A stretch of DNA of 58,043 bases from an uncultured Clostridia bacterium. GTDB taxonomy: Bacteria; Bacillota; Clostridia; Lachnospirales; Anaerotignaceae. The stretch covers positions 1 through 58,043 of the forward strand of contig CAJTZO010000016.1 in NCBI GenBank assembly GCA_910583755.1. Direction: 5' to 3'. Of the stretch, positions 17,498-26,957 are shown one piece after another; positions within the stretch are counted from its first letter, which is position 1, and each line of letters starts with the position of its first letter. Both the position numbers and the translations under genes were made by a program. Below the pieces are notes generated by a model. It searched no databases and was not told where the DNA came from. It saw only the letters and a list, made by a program, of their open reading frames with translations.

Positions 17498-19555
17498 TCA
17501 TAACTGTTCTGACAATCTTGCAGACCAAACATTTTCTACTGTTCTGTCATAAAATTGATATACATGTCCTCCTTTATGTTTTGCGGCATATAATGCCTTA
17601 TCTGCCATTTTAAACAAAGAATCATAATCTTTTATATTACATTCCTCTGAAGATGCAATTCCCATACTGATATTAATTTGAAATCCTTCATATTCTCCAT
17701 GTAATTTTTGAAATACTCTTTCCACTTGTGGCTTAGTGGTATCCTTATATTCCATAAAAATTAAAAACTCATCTCCACCCAGACGCGCCGCAATATCTGC
17801 ACTACGAATACTATTTTTAATGGTATCTCCAATATATTTTAAAATTTCGTCTCCAGACTGATGTCCATATTTATCATTAGCTTCTCTAAAATTATCAATA
17901 TCAATTAAAAGCAAAATATATTTTTTTTCATCTTTTATAGATAAATAAGAAGAAATTCTGCTTTGTGCCACTGTATGGTTTAATAATCCTGTCAAAGAAT
18001 CTTGTGACATAGCAATTTCCAGACGATTCATTTTTTCCAAATATTCATGAATATCTACAATTTTACCAATCGCACCTTCATATTGTGGTTTATCTTCATT
18101 GCTCCACATAGATTTCGCAACCACTTCACTCCATCTTTGACTTCCATTAATATTTAAAAGATATGTTTCTTTGATAATAGAGTTTTCTGGTGTTGTGTTT
18201 TTTAATTTTTCTAAAAATTTTTCAAAATCATCTTTTAAGAATATCTCTGTACCAAAAGCACTTGTTTTGGGGTCTAATATCATTTCTGGAAAACTTAAGT
18301 AATCAGCTCCCCATTTGGAAAGTACAAGCATTTCTGGTGTAGCAGTATACTCAAACTGTATTTCTTTTGACATATTTGCAAAAAACTCATATTTCATTCT
18401 TTCATGTTCTAACAGACGAAATGTTCTTTCTGACATGTTAAGTTCCCCAATATCCATAATTTGCTGCTCTACAGTTTCACGCAAATCTCTTTCAAAATGT
18501 CCTCCTACAGAAGTTTCTCCAAGTTCTTTTTTCAACACTTCTGCAATTTCTGTTAAACATTCCATCAAAATAGGATTAAAAACACCACACTCTCCATTTA
18601 ATATCATATCCACCGCCTTTTCATGAGAAAAAGCAGCTTTGTAAACTCTTTCACTTGTCAAAGCATCATAAACATCTGCTAATGCTACTACTTGTGCTGC
18701 AATGGGAATTTGTTCCCCTTCTAAGCCATCCGGATAGCCTCTGCCATCATATCGTTCATGATGCCATCTACAAATTTGAAACCCCACTTGTATTAAAGGG
18801 TCATTTTCTCTTAATGGAATACGGCTTAACATCTCTGCACCTGCTGCAGAATGTGTTTTCATAATTTCAAATTCTTCTTTAGTTAATCTTCCCGGTTTAT
18901 TTAACACCTCACTCGGTATAGCTATTTTTCCAATATCATGTAGTGCAGAAGCAGTACAAATTAAAGAAATATCTGTTTTAGAAATATGATATTTGTCTGT
19001 TTTTTCTATCAGTTTTTTTAACAACAATTCTGTTAAGGTGTGAACATGCAAAACATGTAAGCCACTCTCTCCATTACGAAACTCAACAATATTGGATAAA
19101 ATTTCAATCATCAAACGATTGTCTTTTTCTTTTTCATAAAGCTGTTCTGTAACCATATGCGCCAATTCTTTTTGTTTTGCAGCAAGCATAATTGTACTGG
19201 TTACACGACGTTGTACTACTCTTTCATCAAAAGGTCTGCTGATATAATCCAATACGCCTAAGTCATATGCCTTATCCATATAAGAAGGTACGGTTTCTGC
19301 TGAAATCATAATAACAGGGACACTTTTAATCCAACCATTCTTATTCATAACAGCTAACATTTCAAACCCGTCCATCACAGGCATCACAATATCTAGAAGC
19401 ATCAAAGAAATTTCATGCTCTTGATTATGTAAAATAGCAGAAGCTTCCATTCCATTTTCTGCTTCCAATATATCAAATTCACTAGATAACATATCTGATA
19501 ATAACGAACGATTAATTTCTGAATCATCCACAATTAAAATTTTTCTTTTTATCAC
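17498..19555 (-). CDS. response regulator with HD-GYP and GGDEF domains
   Basis: Cytoplasmic cyclic-di-GMP protein of 685 residues starting with GTG. Order: receiver domain (residues 4-120, Asp 10/11 and phospho-acceptor Asp 55), HD-GYP phosphodiesterase (about 150-345: HDIGK at 206-210, HHERYDGRGYP at 265-275), a PAS-like sensor segment (about 395-510), and a GGDEF diguanylate cyclase near the C-terminus with intact RLGGDEF. Both making and breaking cyclic di-GMP are therefore possible. The usual receiver Lys in the KPF motif is Arg here (SRPFD). It follows the hybrid kinase by 17 bases. Its output probably affects motility or attachment. Confidence 0.92.
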   Translation of the reverse strand: MIKRKILIVDDSEINRSLLSDMLSSEFDILEAENGMEASAILHNQEHEISLMLLDIVMPVMDGFEMLAVMNKNGWIKSVPVIMISAETVPSYMDKAYDLGVLDYISRPFDERVVQRRVTSTIMLAAKQKELAHMVTEQLYEKEKDNRLMIEILSNIVEFRNGESGLHVLHVHTLTELLLKKLIEKTDKYHISKTDISLICTASALHDIGKIAIPSEVLNKPGRLTKEEFEIMKTHSAAGAEMLSRIPLRENDPLIQVGFQICRWHHERYDGRGYPDGLEGEQIPIAAQVVALADVYDALTSERVYKAAFSHEKAVDMILNGECGVFNPILMECLTEIAEVLKKELGETSVGGHFERDLRETVEQQIMDIGELNMSERTFRLLEHERMKYEFFANMSKEIQFEYTATPEMLVLSKWGADYLSFPEMILDPKTSAFGTEIFLKDDFEKFLEKLKNTTPENSIIKETYLLNINGSQRWSEVVAKSMWSNEDKPQYEGAIGKIVDIHEYLEKMNRLEIAMSQDSLTGLLNHTVAQSRISSYLSIKDEKKYILLLIDIDNFREANDKYGHQSGDEILKYIGDTIKNSIRSADIAARLGGDEFLIFMEYKDTTKPQVERVFQKLHGEYEGFQINISMGIASSEECNIKDYDSLFKMADKALYAAKHKGGHVYQFYDRTVENVWSARLSEQL

Positions 19556-19572
19556 TTCTTACCATTCCTTTC

Positions 19573-22119
19573 CTATTTTTTTAAATATTTTGCAAGTATC
19601 TGTATCAATCTATCCACATCAATTGGTTTTGATACATGTTCATTCATGCCACTTTCCAAAGCACGCTGAATGTCATCTGAAAATGCATCTGCTGTCATAG
19701 CAATAATAGGTAAGTTAATATCTTTACGTTGTAAAGCGCGAATTGTTTTTGCAGCATCATATCCATTCATAACTGGCATACGAATATCCATTAATATAAT
19801 ATCATAATAGCCAAGTTCAGACTTTTGAAACATATCCACACAAATTTGACCATTTTCTGCCCTTTCCAGTTCAAAGCCTGCTTCTGAAAGAATATCTTCT
19901 GCAATTTCCCAGTTCAAGTCATTATCCTCTGCTAACAAAATACGTTTTCCTATAAAACTTTTTTGTTTTTGTTCCTTTTGTACATTTTCCTCTGTTTCGT
20001 CCAACATAAAACGGCTTAAACCTAAAAACAAATTAGATTTAAACAATGGTTTTGAAATAAACCCACTTGCTCCTGCTGCCAGTGCTTCATCTTCTATGTC
20101 GCTCCAATCATAAGCAGAGATAATTAAAATAGGGATTTGATCTCCTACTTGTTTTCTAATCTCTTTCATTGTTTGTAAGCCGTCCATATCCGGCATTTTC
20201 CAATCTAAAAGTACAATATGATAATTGTTATGTTCTTCATGACGTTTTTTCACTTTTTCTACTGCTGATTTCCCATCCAAAGCCCATTCTGCATGAATAC
20301 CAATTTCTTTTAAGGAAAGAACAGCACTTTGACAAAGGTCTTCGTTATTATCAACCACTAATATATTCCAAGATGGAAGAATCATATCTTCTTCTTTGGT
20401 AAATGCTTTTTCTAAATCTAAAATAATATGAAATTCTGTTCCTTCTCCCGGTTTGCTGTTTACTTGAATATTGCCCCCCATTGTATCAACAATATATTTT
20501 GTGATTGCCATACCTAACCCAGTACCTTCTGTTTTATGTACCTGTTCTTTTTGTTCTCTTGCAAATTTTTCAAAAATCTGTTCCTGAAATTCTTTTGTCA
20601 TTCCAATTCCATCATCTTTTACCCTAAAATGACATCTAATATAATGTTCTCCTAAAGGAGAAGATTCTTGTTCTAAATAAACCCTAATAGACCCATTTTC
20701 TGGTGTGAATTTAATCGCATTTGATAACAAGTTAATTAACACTTGATTTAAACGTACACCATCACAATAAACATCTTCTGTTTGAATTCTATTGATAAAA
20801 ATATCAAAATGCTGTTTCTTCGCTTTAATCTGCGGCTGCACAATATTTACAATACTTTCCATTGTTTCACATAAAGAAAGTTGATGTACATTTAAGGTTA
20901 ATTTTCCACTTTCAATTTTAGACATATCCAATACATCATTGATTAAACCTAACAAATGCTTACTAGATAATGAAATTTTTCCTAAACAGTCTCTTACTCT
21001 AATCGTATCATTAATATTTGCAATTGCAATCGCTGTCATACCAACAATTCCGTTCATTGGTGTACGAATATCATGACTCATATTAGAAAGAAATTCACTT
21101 TTTGCTCGATTCGCTTGAATGGCTTCTTTTTTTGCTTTATCTAATTCCTTTAACTGTTGTTGTGACATTCTAAAATATAGAATAAAAATAACAAGGATTC
21201 CTGCTAAAATAAAACCACAAGCTTCTAATATGGTATATTGCCTAATATCACTTAACTCACTAATACTATCATTTAAAACACCATATGGCATGACTGCTAC
21301 TAAATACCATTCTGAGTTTGGCAAAGAAGAACAATATAATTGTTGATATACTCCATTTACCATAATCAATGTTCCATAATTTTTATTTTCATTCATTGCA
21401 TTTCTTAGTTCTTCCACATAATCTTCTTTTGTCTTTCCATTTAAGTCTGAAAAAATTTCTCGAATGCGAGTATAATAGTCTTCTTGAAATCCTTTTCCAC
21501 TTCGAATGACAAAGCCACCATCTCTACGAATAATATGAAAATACATCATAGAATTTTTTTCATCTAAAAGAAGTGTTTCTTCTAAATAGCTCATGGGTAA
21601 AGCAACTACTAAAGAAGAGCTCTGCTCCCCGTTTTTCATTGGATAATTTGCATCAATCGCCAATAGCAAAAGCTTTTGTCCATTTGTAGTAAGACCAGTA
21701 GTCACTCTTTTATTTTTATCGCGCAGTACTTCCTTAAATTCTTCTTCATTTATGCTGTCAACATGTTCTCCATAAATTACTTGCTCCCTTCCATCTTCTG
21801 TATAAAGTCCTAAATATGTAAATTCTCGGATTTCGGCACTTAAAGCTAATTCCTGTGCTAGTTCTTCTGTATATTTTGCATCTGTTTGTGGTGTACGTTT
21901 TACAATGCCTTGTGCCTGTGATAGCTTTAAATCAATAATAGCATCAAATTTTTGATGAATTTGCTTGCTCATTTCTGACATATAGATTGTACCAATTTCT
22001 GTAATTGCCTTTTCACTTTTTTGACTCATAAAGGTTCCTATCCACATAAAAACAACAGTGCAAAGTAAAATAAGACAGATACCACTTATTAAAAAAAAAC
22101 GTTTTGTCATTTTAAACAT
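19573..22119 (-). CDS. hybrid sensor histidine kinase with two receiver domains
   Basis: Membrane sensor kinase of 848 residues. A transmembrane helix (about 8-30), a large extracellular Cache-like sensor region (about 35-290), a second helix (about 296-316), a HisKA domain with SHDIRTPMNG (His 349), and an HATPase domain with DDGIGM and GTGLGMAI. REC1 contains LVVDNNED and LLDWKMPDMDG. REC2 contains LAEDNDLNWEI and LMDIRMPVMNG. No HPt domain is present; a separate one is encoded two genes downstream. It starts after GGAGGGGG. It heads a three-gene phosphorelay acting on cyclic di-GMP. The ligand is unknown. Confidence 0.93.
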   Translation of the reverse strand: MFKMTKRFFLISGICLILLCTVVFMWIGTFMSQKSEKAITEIGTIYMSEMSKQIHQKFDAIIDLKLSQAQGIVKRTPQTDAKYTEELAQELALSAEIREFTYLGLYTEDGREQVIYGEHVDSINEEEFKEVLRDKNKRVTTGLTTNGQKLLLLAIDANYPMKNGEQSSSLVVALPMSYLEETLLLDEKNSMMYFHIIRRDGGFVIRSGKGFQEDYYTRIREIFSDLNGKTKEDYVEELRNAMNENKNYGTLIMVNGVYQQLYCSSLPNSEWYLVAVMPYGVLNDSISELSDIRQYTILEACGFILAGILVIFILYFRMSQQQLKELDKAKKEAIQANRAKSEFLSNMSHDIRTPMNGIVGMTAIAIANINDTIRVRDCLGKISLSSKHLLGLINDVLDMSKIESGKLTLNVHQLSLCETMESIVNIVQPQIKAKKQHFDIFINRIQTEDVYCDGVRLNQVLINLLSNAIKFTPENGSIRVYLEQESSPLGEHYIRCHFRVKDDGIGMTKEFQEQIFEKFAREQKEQVHKTEGTGLGMAITKYIVDTMGGNIQVNSKPGEGTEFHIILDLEKAFTKEEDMILPSWNILVVDNNEDLCQSAVLSLKEIGIHAEWALDGKSAVEKVKKRHEEHNNYHIVLLDWKMPDMDGLQTMKEIRKQVGDQIPILIISAYDWSDIEDEALAAGASGFISKPLFKSNLFLGLSRFMLDETEENVQKEQKQKSFIGKRILLAEDNDLNWEIAEDILSEAGFELERAENGQICVDMFQKSELGYYDIILMDIRMPVMNGYDAAKTIRALQRKDINLPIIAMTADAFSDDIQRALESGMNEHVSKPIDVDRLIQILAKYLKK

Positions 22120-22252
22120 TGAATATACTTCCCCCTCCTATTACTTTAATTACATAACTACAATATTTTATTGTTATAAAATACATAATAAATGAATGAT
22201 TATGAATGTCTAATTTTATAACTATTCCTTCCATTTTATCAGTTTATGTTGA

Positions 22253-22283
22253 GCATATCATATCATATTCAATTATGATATGC
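22253..22283. promoter_or_regulatory. inverted repeat, possible operator
   Basis: GCATATCATA and TATGATATGC, ten-base arms 11 bases apart, in the shared upstream region of the kinase operon and the MerR-type gene. It may bind a regulator of either; nothing in the sequence identifies which. Confidence 0.45.
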
Positions 22284-22376
22284 AAGAGAACAAAGTGGAT
22301 TCCTTCCATCTCTAAACGACTCTATTCACAATAAAATCTTTTTTTATTCATAATAAAACCAAACAAGCAGACTTTA

Positions 22377-22405
22377 TTGACCAACTTATGATTTATTGCT
22401 ATAAT
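22377..22405 (+). promoter_or_regulatory. promoter of the MerR-type gene
   Basis: TTGACC (22377-22382), 17-base spacer, TATAAT (22400-22405). The -35 box lies in a sequence like the terminal inverted repeat of the dispersed element. Confidence 0.7.
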
Positions 22406-22442
22406 TATTTTATGATAAAACAAAATAGGAAAGAGTGATACT

Positions 22443-22871
22443 ATGTTTTATACCATTAGTGCAGTTGCAAAAAAATTAAATATTTCTGCTCATACCTTAC
22501 GCTATTATGATAAAGAAGGCTTACTTCCTTTTATAGAACGAAATAACAAAGGAATCAGAATCTTTAAAGAAAAAGATTTTGAATTACTAACCATGATTGA
22601 ATGTCTAAAAAAAACAGGAATGTCTATTAAAAATATTAAATCTTTTATTGATTTATGCATAGCAGGTGATTCTACTATCGGTCAACGCTTATTTTTTATG
22701 CAACAGCGCAGACAAGCAGTATTAGCACAAATGGAACAAATGCAAGAAACACTCCATATGTTAGATTATAAATGTTGGTATTATGAAACTGCTCAAGAGG
22801 CTGGTACTTGTGCCATACATAATCACATTAATCAAGAAGAAATAAAAAAAAACTTTCACCTAAATTCTTAA
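22443..22871 (+). CDS. MerR family transcriptional regulator
   Basis: Regulator of 142 residues. The N-terminal winged helix reads TISAVAKKLNISAHTLRYYDKEGLLPF, a full MerR signature, followed by FKEKDFELLTMIECLKKTGMSI and a dimerisation coiled coil (about 80-115). It lacks the cysteine set of metal-sensing MerR proteins; the C-terminus has two cysteines (KCWYY, GTCAIH). It most resembles the AdhR/YfmP-type group that senses aldehydes or small molecules. No obvious target gene is adjacent, since the neighbours are a divergent kinase and the convergent ilvC. Ribosome site AGGAAAGAG. Confidence 0.85.
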   Translation: MFYTISAVAKKLNISAHTLRYYDKEGLLPFIERNNKGIRIFKEKDFELLTMIECLKKTGMSIKNIKSFIDLCIAGDSTIGQRLFFMQQRRQAVLAQMEQMQETLHMLDYKCWYYETAQEAGTCAIHNHINQEEIKKNFHLNS

Positions 22872-23016
22872 GACAATCAAATTCTTGAGATTCTACCTTA
22901 AGCTTTGTCTACTTTATTTGAAAAAATTTGAATAAATGTCTTATAAGGAAATATAGCCTGTCTATGTTTTTACCCGAACTAAACTATAAATAATATTGTT
23001 ACTTTTTTAAATAAAG

Positions 23017-23056
23017 TAAAGACCCCTCTTTTCAAGATTGAAAAAAGGGGTCTTTA
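23017..23056 (-). terminator. terminator of ilvC
   Basis: TAAAGACCCC and GGGGTCTTTA form a ten-base-pair stem extended by a TTTTC/GAAAA inner helix. It sits 15 bases past the ilvC stop, with a T-rich tail on the minus strand, and may also end the convergent merR transcript. Confidence 0.85.
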
Positions 23057-23070
23057 GCAAGATAACGTTA

Positions 23071-24069
23071 TTATTTATTTTTTAACCAGCTCATCATTTT
23101 ACGCAATCTTGCGCCTACAGCTTCCAATGGATGTGTTGCTTCTTTTGCACGTGTTGCAAGGAATTTTGCACAACCACCTGCTTTATTTTCTTGAATCCAT
23201 TCGCTTGCAAAGGTACCATCTTGGATTTCAGAAAGAACTTTTTTCATTTCTTTTCTTGTTTCTTCTGTAACCAAACGTTTTCCTGTACGATAGTCTCCAT
23301 ATTCCGCTGTGTTAGAGATGGAATATCTCATTTCAGCAAAGCCACCCCTATTGATTAAGTCTACAATCAATTTCATTTCATGGATACATTCAAAATAAGC
23401 CATTTCTGGTTCATAGCCTGCTTCTACCAAAGTATCAAAACCAGCTTTCATCAATTCTGTTACACCACCACAAAGAACAGCTTGCTCACCAAAAAGGTCT
23501 GTTTCTGTTTCTTCTTTAAAGGTTGTTTGAATAATACCTGCTCTACCAGCACCAATACCGCAAGCCCAAGCTAACGCATATTCTTTTGCTTTTCCAGAAA
23601 AGTCTTGATATACTGCAATTAAAGAAGGTACGCCTTGTCCTTCTGTATAAAGTTTTCTAACAATATGTCCGGGACCTTTTGGAGCAACCATAATAACATC
23701 CACATTTTTAGGTGCTTTAATCTGGTTAAAATGAATATTAAAACCATGTGCAAACATCAAAATATTGCCTTCTTTTAAATTTGGTGCAATGGATTCGTTA
23801 TAAATATCAGGTGCTGCTTCATCTGGAACAAGCATCATAATTACATCTGCAACTTTTGCAGCTTCTGCCGTTTCCATTACTTCAAGACCTGCTTCTTTTG
23901 CTTTAGCACAACTTGCAGATGTACTTCTTAACCCAATGACAACATCACAGCCACTTTCTTTTAAGTTTAAAGCATGTGCATGTCCTTGACTACCATATCC
24001 AATTACTGCAAGTTTTTTTCCTTTTAATAAATTCAAATCACAATCTTGGTCATAATACATTTGTACCAT
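23071..24069 (-). CDS. ilvC: ketol-acid reductoisomerase
   Basis: Second step of valine/isoleucine synthesis: Mg2+- and NAD(P)H-dependent rearrangement and reduction of acetolactate or acetohydroxybutyrate. The start at 24069 (MVQMYYDQD) follows GGAGGAG by six bases; the 24090 start overlaps that Shine-Dalgarno. The 332 residues fit class I enzymes. Motifs: AVIGYGSQGHAHALNL (Rossmann), VIGLRSTSAS (cofactor loop), MVAPKGPGHIVR, the metal ligands in ETETDLFGEQ and CIHEMKLIVD. It follows ilvN after a gap with two copies of a hairpin-rich repeat, and a strong terminator follows. It completes the ilvB-ilvN-ilvC set. Confidence 0.96.
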   Translation of the reverse strand: MVQMYYDQDCDLNLLKGKKLAVIGYGSQGHAHALNLKESGCDVVIGLRSTSASCAKAKEAGLEVMETAEAAKVADVIMMLVPDEAAPDIYNESIAPNLKEGNILMFAHGFNIHFNQIKAPKNVDVIMVAPKGPGHIVRKLYTEGQGVPSLIAVYQDFSGKAKEYALAWACGIGAGRAGIIQTTFKEETETDLFGEQAVLCGGVTELMKAGFDTLVEAGYEPEMAYFECIHEMKLIVDLINRGGFAEMRYSISNTAEYGDYRTGKRLVTEETRKEMKKVLSEIQDGTFASEWIQENKAGGCAKFLATRAKEATHPLEAVGARLRKMMSWLKNK

Positions 24070-24127
24070 ACGTTTCTCCTCCATATCCATAAATCATTTG
24101 TATTTTATATCAATCAGTTTTAAAAAC

Positions 24128-24445
24128 TAATTATATACTTTCTTTTTGCAAACAAAACAGATTCTAAATTTTTTTAATGGTATTTTACTACTGTTCACCT
24201 GCAACAGCCATTCAACTTTATTGTGCACCAGCGAAATGTTAGTTTCGTACAAAAGTTCTTTGCTTTCTTTCAAGAAAAAACATTCTCGGAAAAACTTTTT
24301 CTTTTGTATATAAAACAAAATTTAAAATTTTTTCCACTGTTGTTTTGTTGTCGTTCACCTACAACAACCATTCAACTTTATTGTGCACCAGCGAAACGTT
24401 AGTTTCGCACAAAAGTTCTTTGCTTCCTTTCTTTCAAGAAAGGAA
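24128..24445 (+). repeat. tandem imperfect duplication carrying dispersed-repeat modules (copies I1, I2)
   Basis: Two copies of about 150 bases (24128-24284 and 24293-24445) share TTCACCTgCAACAgCCATTC, AACTTTATTGTGCACCAGCG, an AAACGTTAGTTTCGC hairpin, AAAAGTTCTTTGC and a CTTTCTTTCAAGAAAG palindrome. The last three modules occur in the dispersed element elsewhere. It fills the whole ilvN-ilvC gap, so it lies within a transcribed region on the minus strand. Confidence 0.8.
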
Positions 24446-24447
24446 GA

Positions 24448-24918
24448 TTATAAAGCTGTAACACCTGTGCGACACATTTCTTCAATTTCAAATTGAGAAA
24501 GTGCTTCCACAAAATTGTCCACATTACTTGGAATATCTGCTAATTCTACTGTTACAGAATTTGGCTGAATTTCTAATATTTTTCCTTGAAATTCGGATAT
24601 TGTATTACTGATTTTTGCACTCGTAGTAGTATCTTCAGTATGAATTTTTAATAATGCTAGTTCTTTACAAATTGCTTCTTTTTCATTAATTTGTGTTACT
24701 TTTTCTACTTCTTCTAATTTAGAAACCTGTTTAAATACTTTTTCTATAATCTCATCATCAGCTTCTACCACAACTGTTATTTTTGTAATTTTAGGGTTAT
24801 TAGTAGGAGATGCAGAAATAGAATCTATGTTGTACCCTCTGCGTGCAAATAAACTTGAAATTCTTGCCAAAACACCGAAGTTATTCTGCACCACAAGAGA
24901 TAAAATATATTTTTTCAT
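24448..24918 (-). CDS. ilvN: acetolactate synthase small (regulatory) subunit
   Basis: Regulatory subunit of 156 residues that gives valine feedback control to IlvB. An N-terminal ACT domain (about 3-75) begins LSLVVQNNFGVLARISSLF and has ARRGYNIDSISA, the valine-binding region, followed by the C-terminal ACT-like domain. Length matches IlvH/IlvN. It follows ilvB by 18 bases with AAGGAAGG, so the subunits are made together. Gene symbol ilvN or ilvH is a naming choice. Confidence 0.94.
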   Translation of the reverse strand: MKKYILSLVVQNNFGVLARISSLFARRGYNIDSISASPTNNPKITKITVVVEADDEIIEKVFKQVSKLEEVEKVTQINEKEAICKELALLKIHTEDTTTSAKISNTISEFQGKILEIQPNSVTVELADIPSNVDNFVEALSQFEIEEMCRTGVTAL

Positions 24919-24936
24919 ATTATCCTTCCTTTTCTA

Positions 24937-26604
24937 TTAATCTACAATAATATCATCGAAACTGCCTCCTGGTGGTATCATTGGTAATACTTTTTCATCT
25001 CTGTCAATAATACATTCAATGACACTAGGACAGTTTTTATTTTTTAGTGCTTCTTCAAATGCTTTTTTAAACTCTGTTATCGTAGTCGCACAATAGCCTT
25101 TTCCGCCAAATGCTTCCGCTAACTTTACATAGTCTGTTTTTCTGTCTAAAGTTGTATAGGCATATCTTTTGTCAAAAAATAATTCTTGCCATTGTCTTAC
25201 CATACCCAATACCTGATTATTCATAATTACTGTAATAATTGGCAGTTCATAGCTTACACTTGTGCAAAGTTCATTCATGTTCATATGAAAACTACCATCT
25301 CCTGTAATATGAATTACACGTCTATCTGGAAAAGCAACTTTTGCACCAATGGAAGCACCATAACTAAAGCCCATTGTACCTAAACCACCTGAAGTTAAAA
25401 AAGAACGTGGTTTTGTTCTTTTGCAATATTGTGCTGTCCACATTTGATGCTGTCCAACATCTGTTACAATAATGGCGTCCTCTCCACTTAATTCAGAAAT
25501 AGCTTCCACTAAACGGAATGGTTTAATACTATTTTCATCATCCACTGGGTGATAGTCAATTTCTTCTCTCCATTTGTCAATAGTTTCCACCCATTTTTTT
25601 CTTTCAGAAGGCTGTACATATTTCATCAGCCCTACTACAACATCTTTGACATCTCCTAAAATACTGAAGTTTGTTCTAACATTTTTATCAATTTCTGTAT
25701 TATCAATATCAATTTGTACTTTAATCGCATTTGGTGCAAATTTTTCTTTATTTGTTGCAACTCTATCTGAAAATCTTGTACCAATTGCAATTAATAAATC
25801 TGCTTCATTGATAGCTTTAGAACTAGAAACATGACCATGCATTCCAACCATACCTAAATTTAATCTGTCACCATAACTTAATACACCGGTTGCCATCAAT
25901 GTATGGCAAGCAGGAATGGAACAAGTATTTATCAATTCCCGCAATTCTTGAGAAGCTTTGGAAGAAATGACACCACCACCAAAATAAATGACTGGTTTTA
26001 CACTTTTATTAATTAATTCGGCTAAATGTTTGATATCCTCTTCTTTTACTGGAACATGATGTTCTGGTCTTACTACTTTTTTATTTTCAAATTCATAACT
26101 TGCAATCGTTAAATCCTTCGGAATATCCACTAAAACTGGTCCCGGACGACCACTTTGTGCAATACGGAAAGCATCTCTTAAAGTATCCGCTAAATCTTCA
26201 ATATGTTTTACCAAAAAGTTGTGTTTTGTAATTGGAAGTGTTACCCCTGCAATATAAACTTCTTGAAAACTATCACGACCCATTGCGTCTGTTGTAACAT
26301 TTCCCGTAATGGCAACCATTGGAATAGAATCCATATATGCGGTTGCAATACCTGTTACAATATTGGTTGCACCAGGACCGCTTGTTGCAATCACAACCCC
26401 TGTTTTTCCAGTTGCTCTGGCATATCCATCAGCAGCATGGGAAGCACCCTGTTCATGGGCTGTTAAAATATGACGGATTCTATCTTTGTTTTGCAACAAA
26501 GCGTCATAAATATTGATCACTGTTCCTCCCGGATAACCAAAAACAACGTCAACTCCTTCTTCTACTAATACCTCCACAATCATTTCTGCACCTGTTTTTA
26601 TCAT
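24937..26604 (-). CDS. ilvB: acetolactate synthase large (catalytic) subunit
   Basis: Thiamine-diphosphate enzyme condensing two pyruvates, or pyruvate with 2-oxobutyrate, in the first common step of branched-chain amino acid synthesis. The start at 26604 (MIKTGAEMIVEVL) has GGGG eight bases upstream; the frame opens at 26622 without a ribosome site. About 555 residues. Motifs: VFGYPGGTVI and the catalytic Glu in LTAHEQGASH, the FAD-binding middle domain, and the ThDP motif TGDGSFHMNMNEL. A T-box leader lies upstream, so expression should rise when a charged tRNA, probably tRNA-Ile, runs low. Confidence 0.96.
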   Translation of the reverse strand: MIKTGAEMIVEVLVEEGVDVVFGYPGGTVINIYDALLQNKDRIRHILTAHEQGASHAADGYARATGKTGVVIATSGPGATNIVTGIATAYMDSIPMVAITGNVTTDAMGRDSFQEVYIAGVTLPITKHNFLVKHIEDLADTLRDAFRIAQSGRPGPVLVDIPKDLTIASYEFENKKVVRPEHHVPVKEEDIKHLAELINKSVKPVIYFGGGVISSKASQELRELINTCSIPACHTLMATGVLSYGDRLNLGMVGMHGHVSSSKAINEADLLIAIGTRFSDRVATNKEKFAPNAIKVQIDIDNTEIDKNVRTNFSILGDVKDVVVGLMKYVQPSERKKWVETIDKWREEIDYHPVDDENSIKPFRLVEAISELSGEDAIIVTDVGQHQMWTAQYCKRTKPRSFLTSGGLGTMGFSYGASIGAKVAFPDRRVIHITGDGSFHMNMNELCTSVSYELPIITVIMNNQVLGMVRQWQELFFDKRYAYTTLDRKTDYVKLAEAFGGKGYCATTITEFKKAFEEALKNKNCPSVIECIIDRDEKVLPMIPPGGSFDDIIVD

Positions 26605-26654
26605 ATTCATTTCCCCATTCATTCAATATTTTTCATTTGTTTTACAGTTTTGAC

Positions 26655-26957
26655 GATTAAAAAAGACTTTATCTCTTATTCAAGAGACAAAGTCTTATCC
26701 TCTGCGGTACCACTCTTATTGCTGTTTTAAAAAACAGCCACCTCAAAACATCTCACCAAAAGGTGTTAATGCTGATTCTTTTAACGCAGAATCAATCCGT
26801 TTGAATCTACACAAATTGTCTCTAAATTCTTTGATTCAACTGCTCTTGAGGAGATTTTTGCTTTGCTCTGGTATTATCTTCCATCCACCGATAACTTTCT
26901 GAAAACAGATATCAAAGTTACTTACCCTCAGTCACTGCATTTTTTGATATGAACAAA
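26655..26957 (-). promoter_or_regulatory. T-box riboswitch upstream of ilvB
   Basis: The minus-strand leader has the hallmark T-box bulge sequence GAGTGGTACCGC (26715-26704), followed by an intrinsic terminator (26696-26663, stem AAGACTTT...AAAGTCTT, then T run). Stem I carries an AGTA motif opposite AAAAATCTCC, and a distal GATGGAAG loop. By my hand fold the specifier triplet is ATC (26855-26853), an isoleucine codon, which fits the downstream gene. The specifier reading is less sure than the T-box call. Confidence 0.93.

Larger units (their letters stand above)
22120..22442. other. intergenic region between divergent kinase and MerR genes
   Basis: AT-rich, no gene. It holds the inverted repeat at 22253-22283, a fragment resembling the dispersed repeat end (AGACTTTATTGACCA, about 22369-22383), and the merR promoter. 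No clear promoter for the kinase operon was found. Confidence 0.6.

Noticed and set aside
24128..24445. Possible CRISPR array because of repeated units
   Set aside because: Only two long, imperfect copies without spacers of regular length, and no cas genes in the window.
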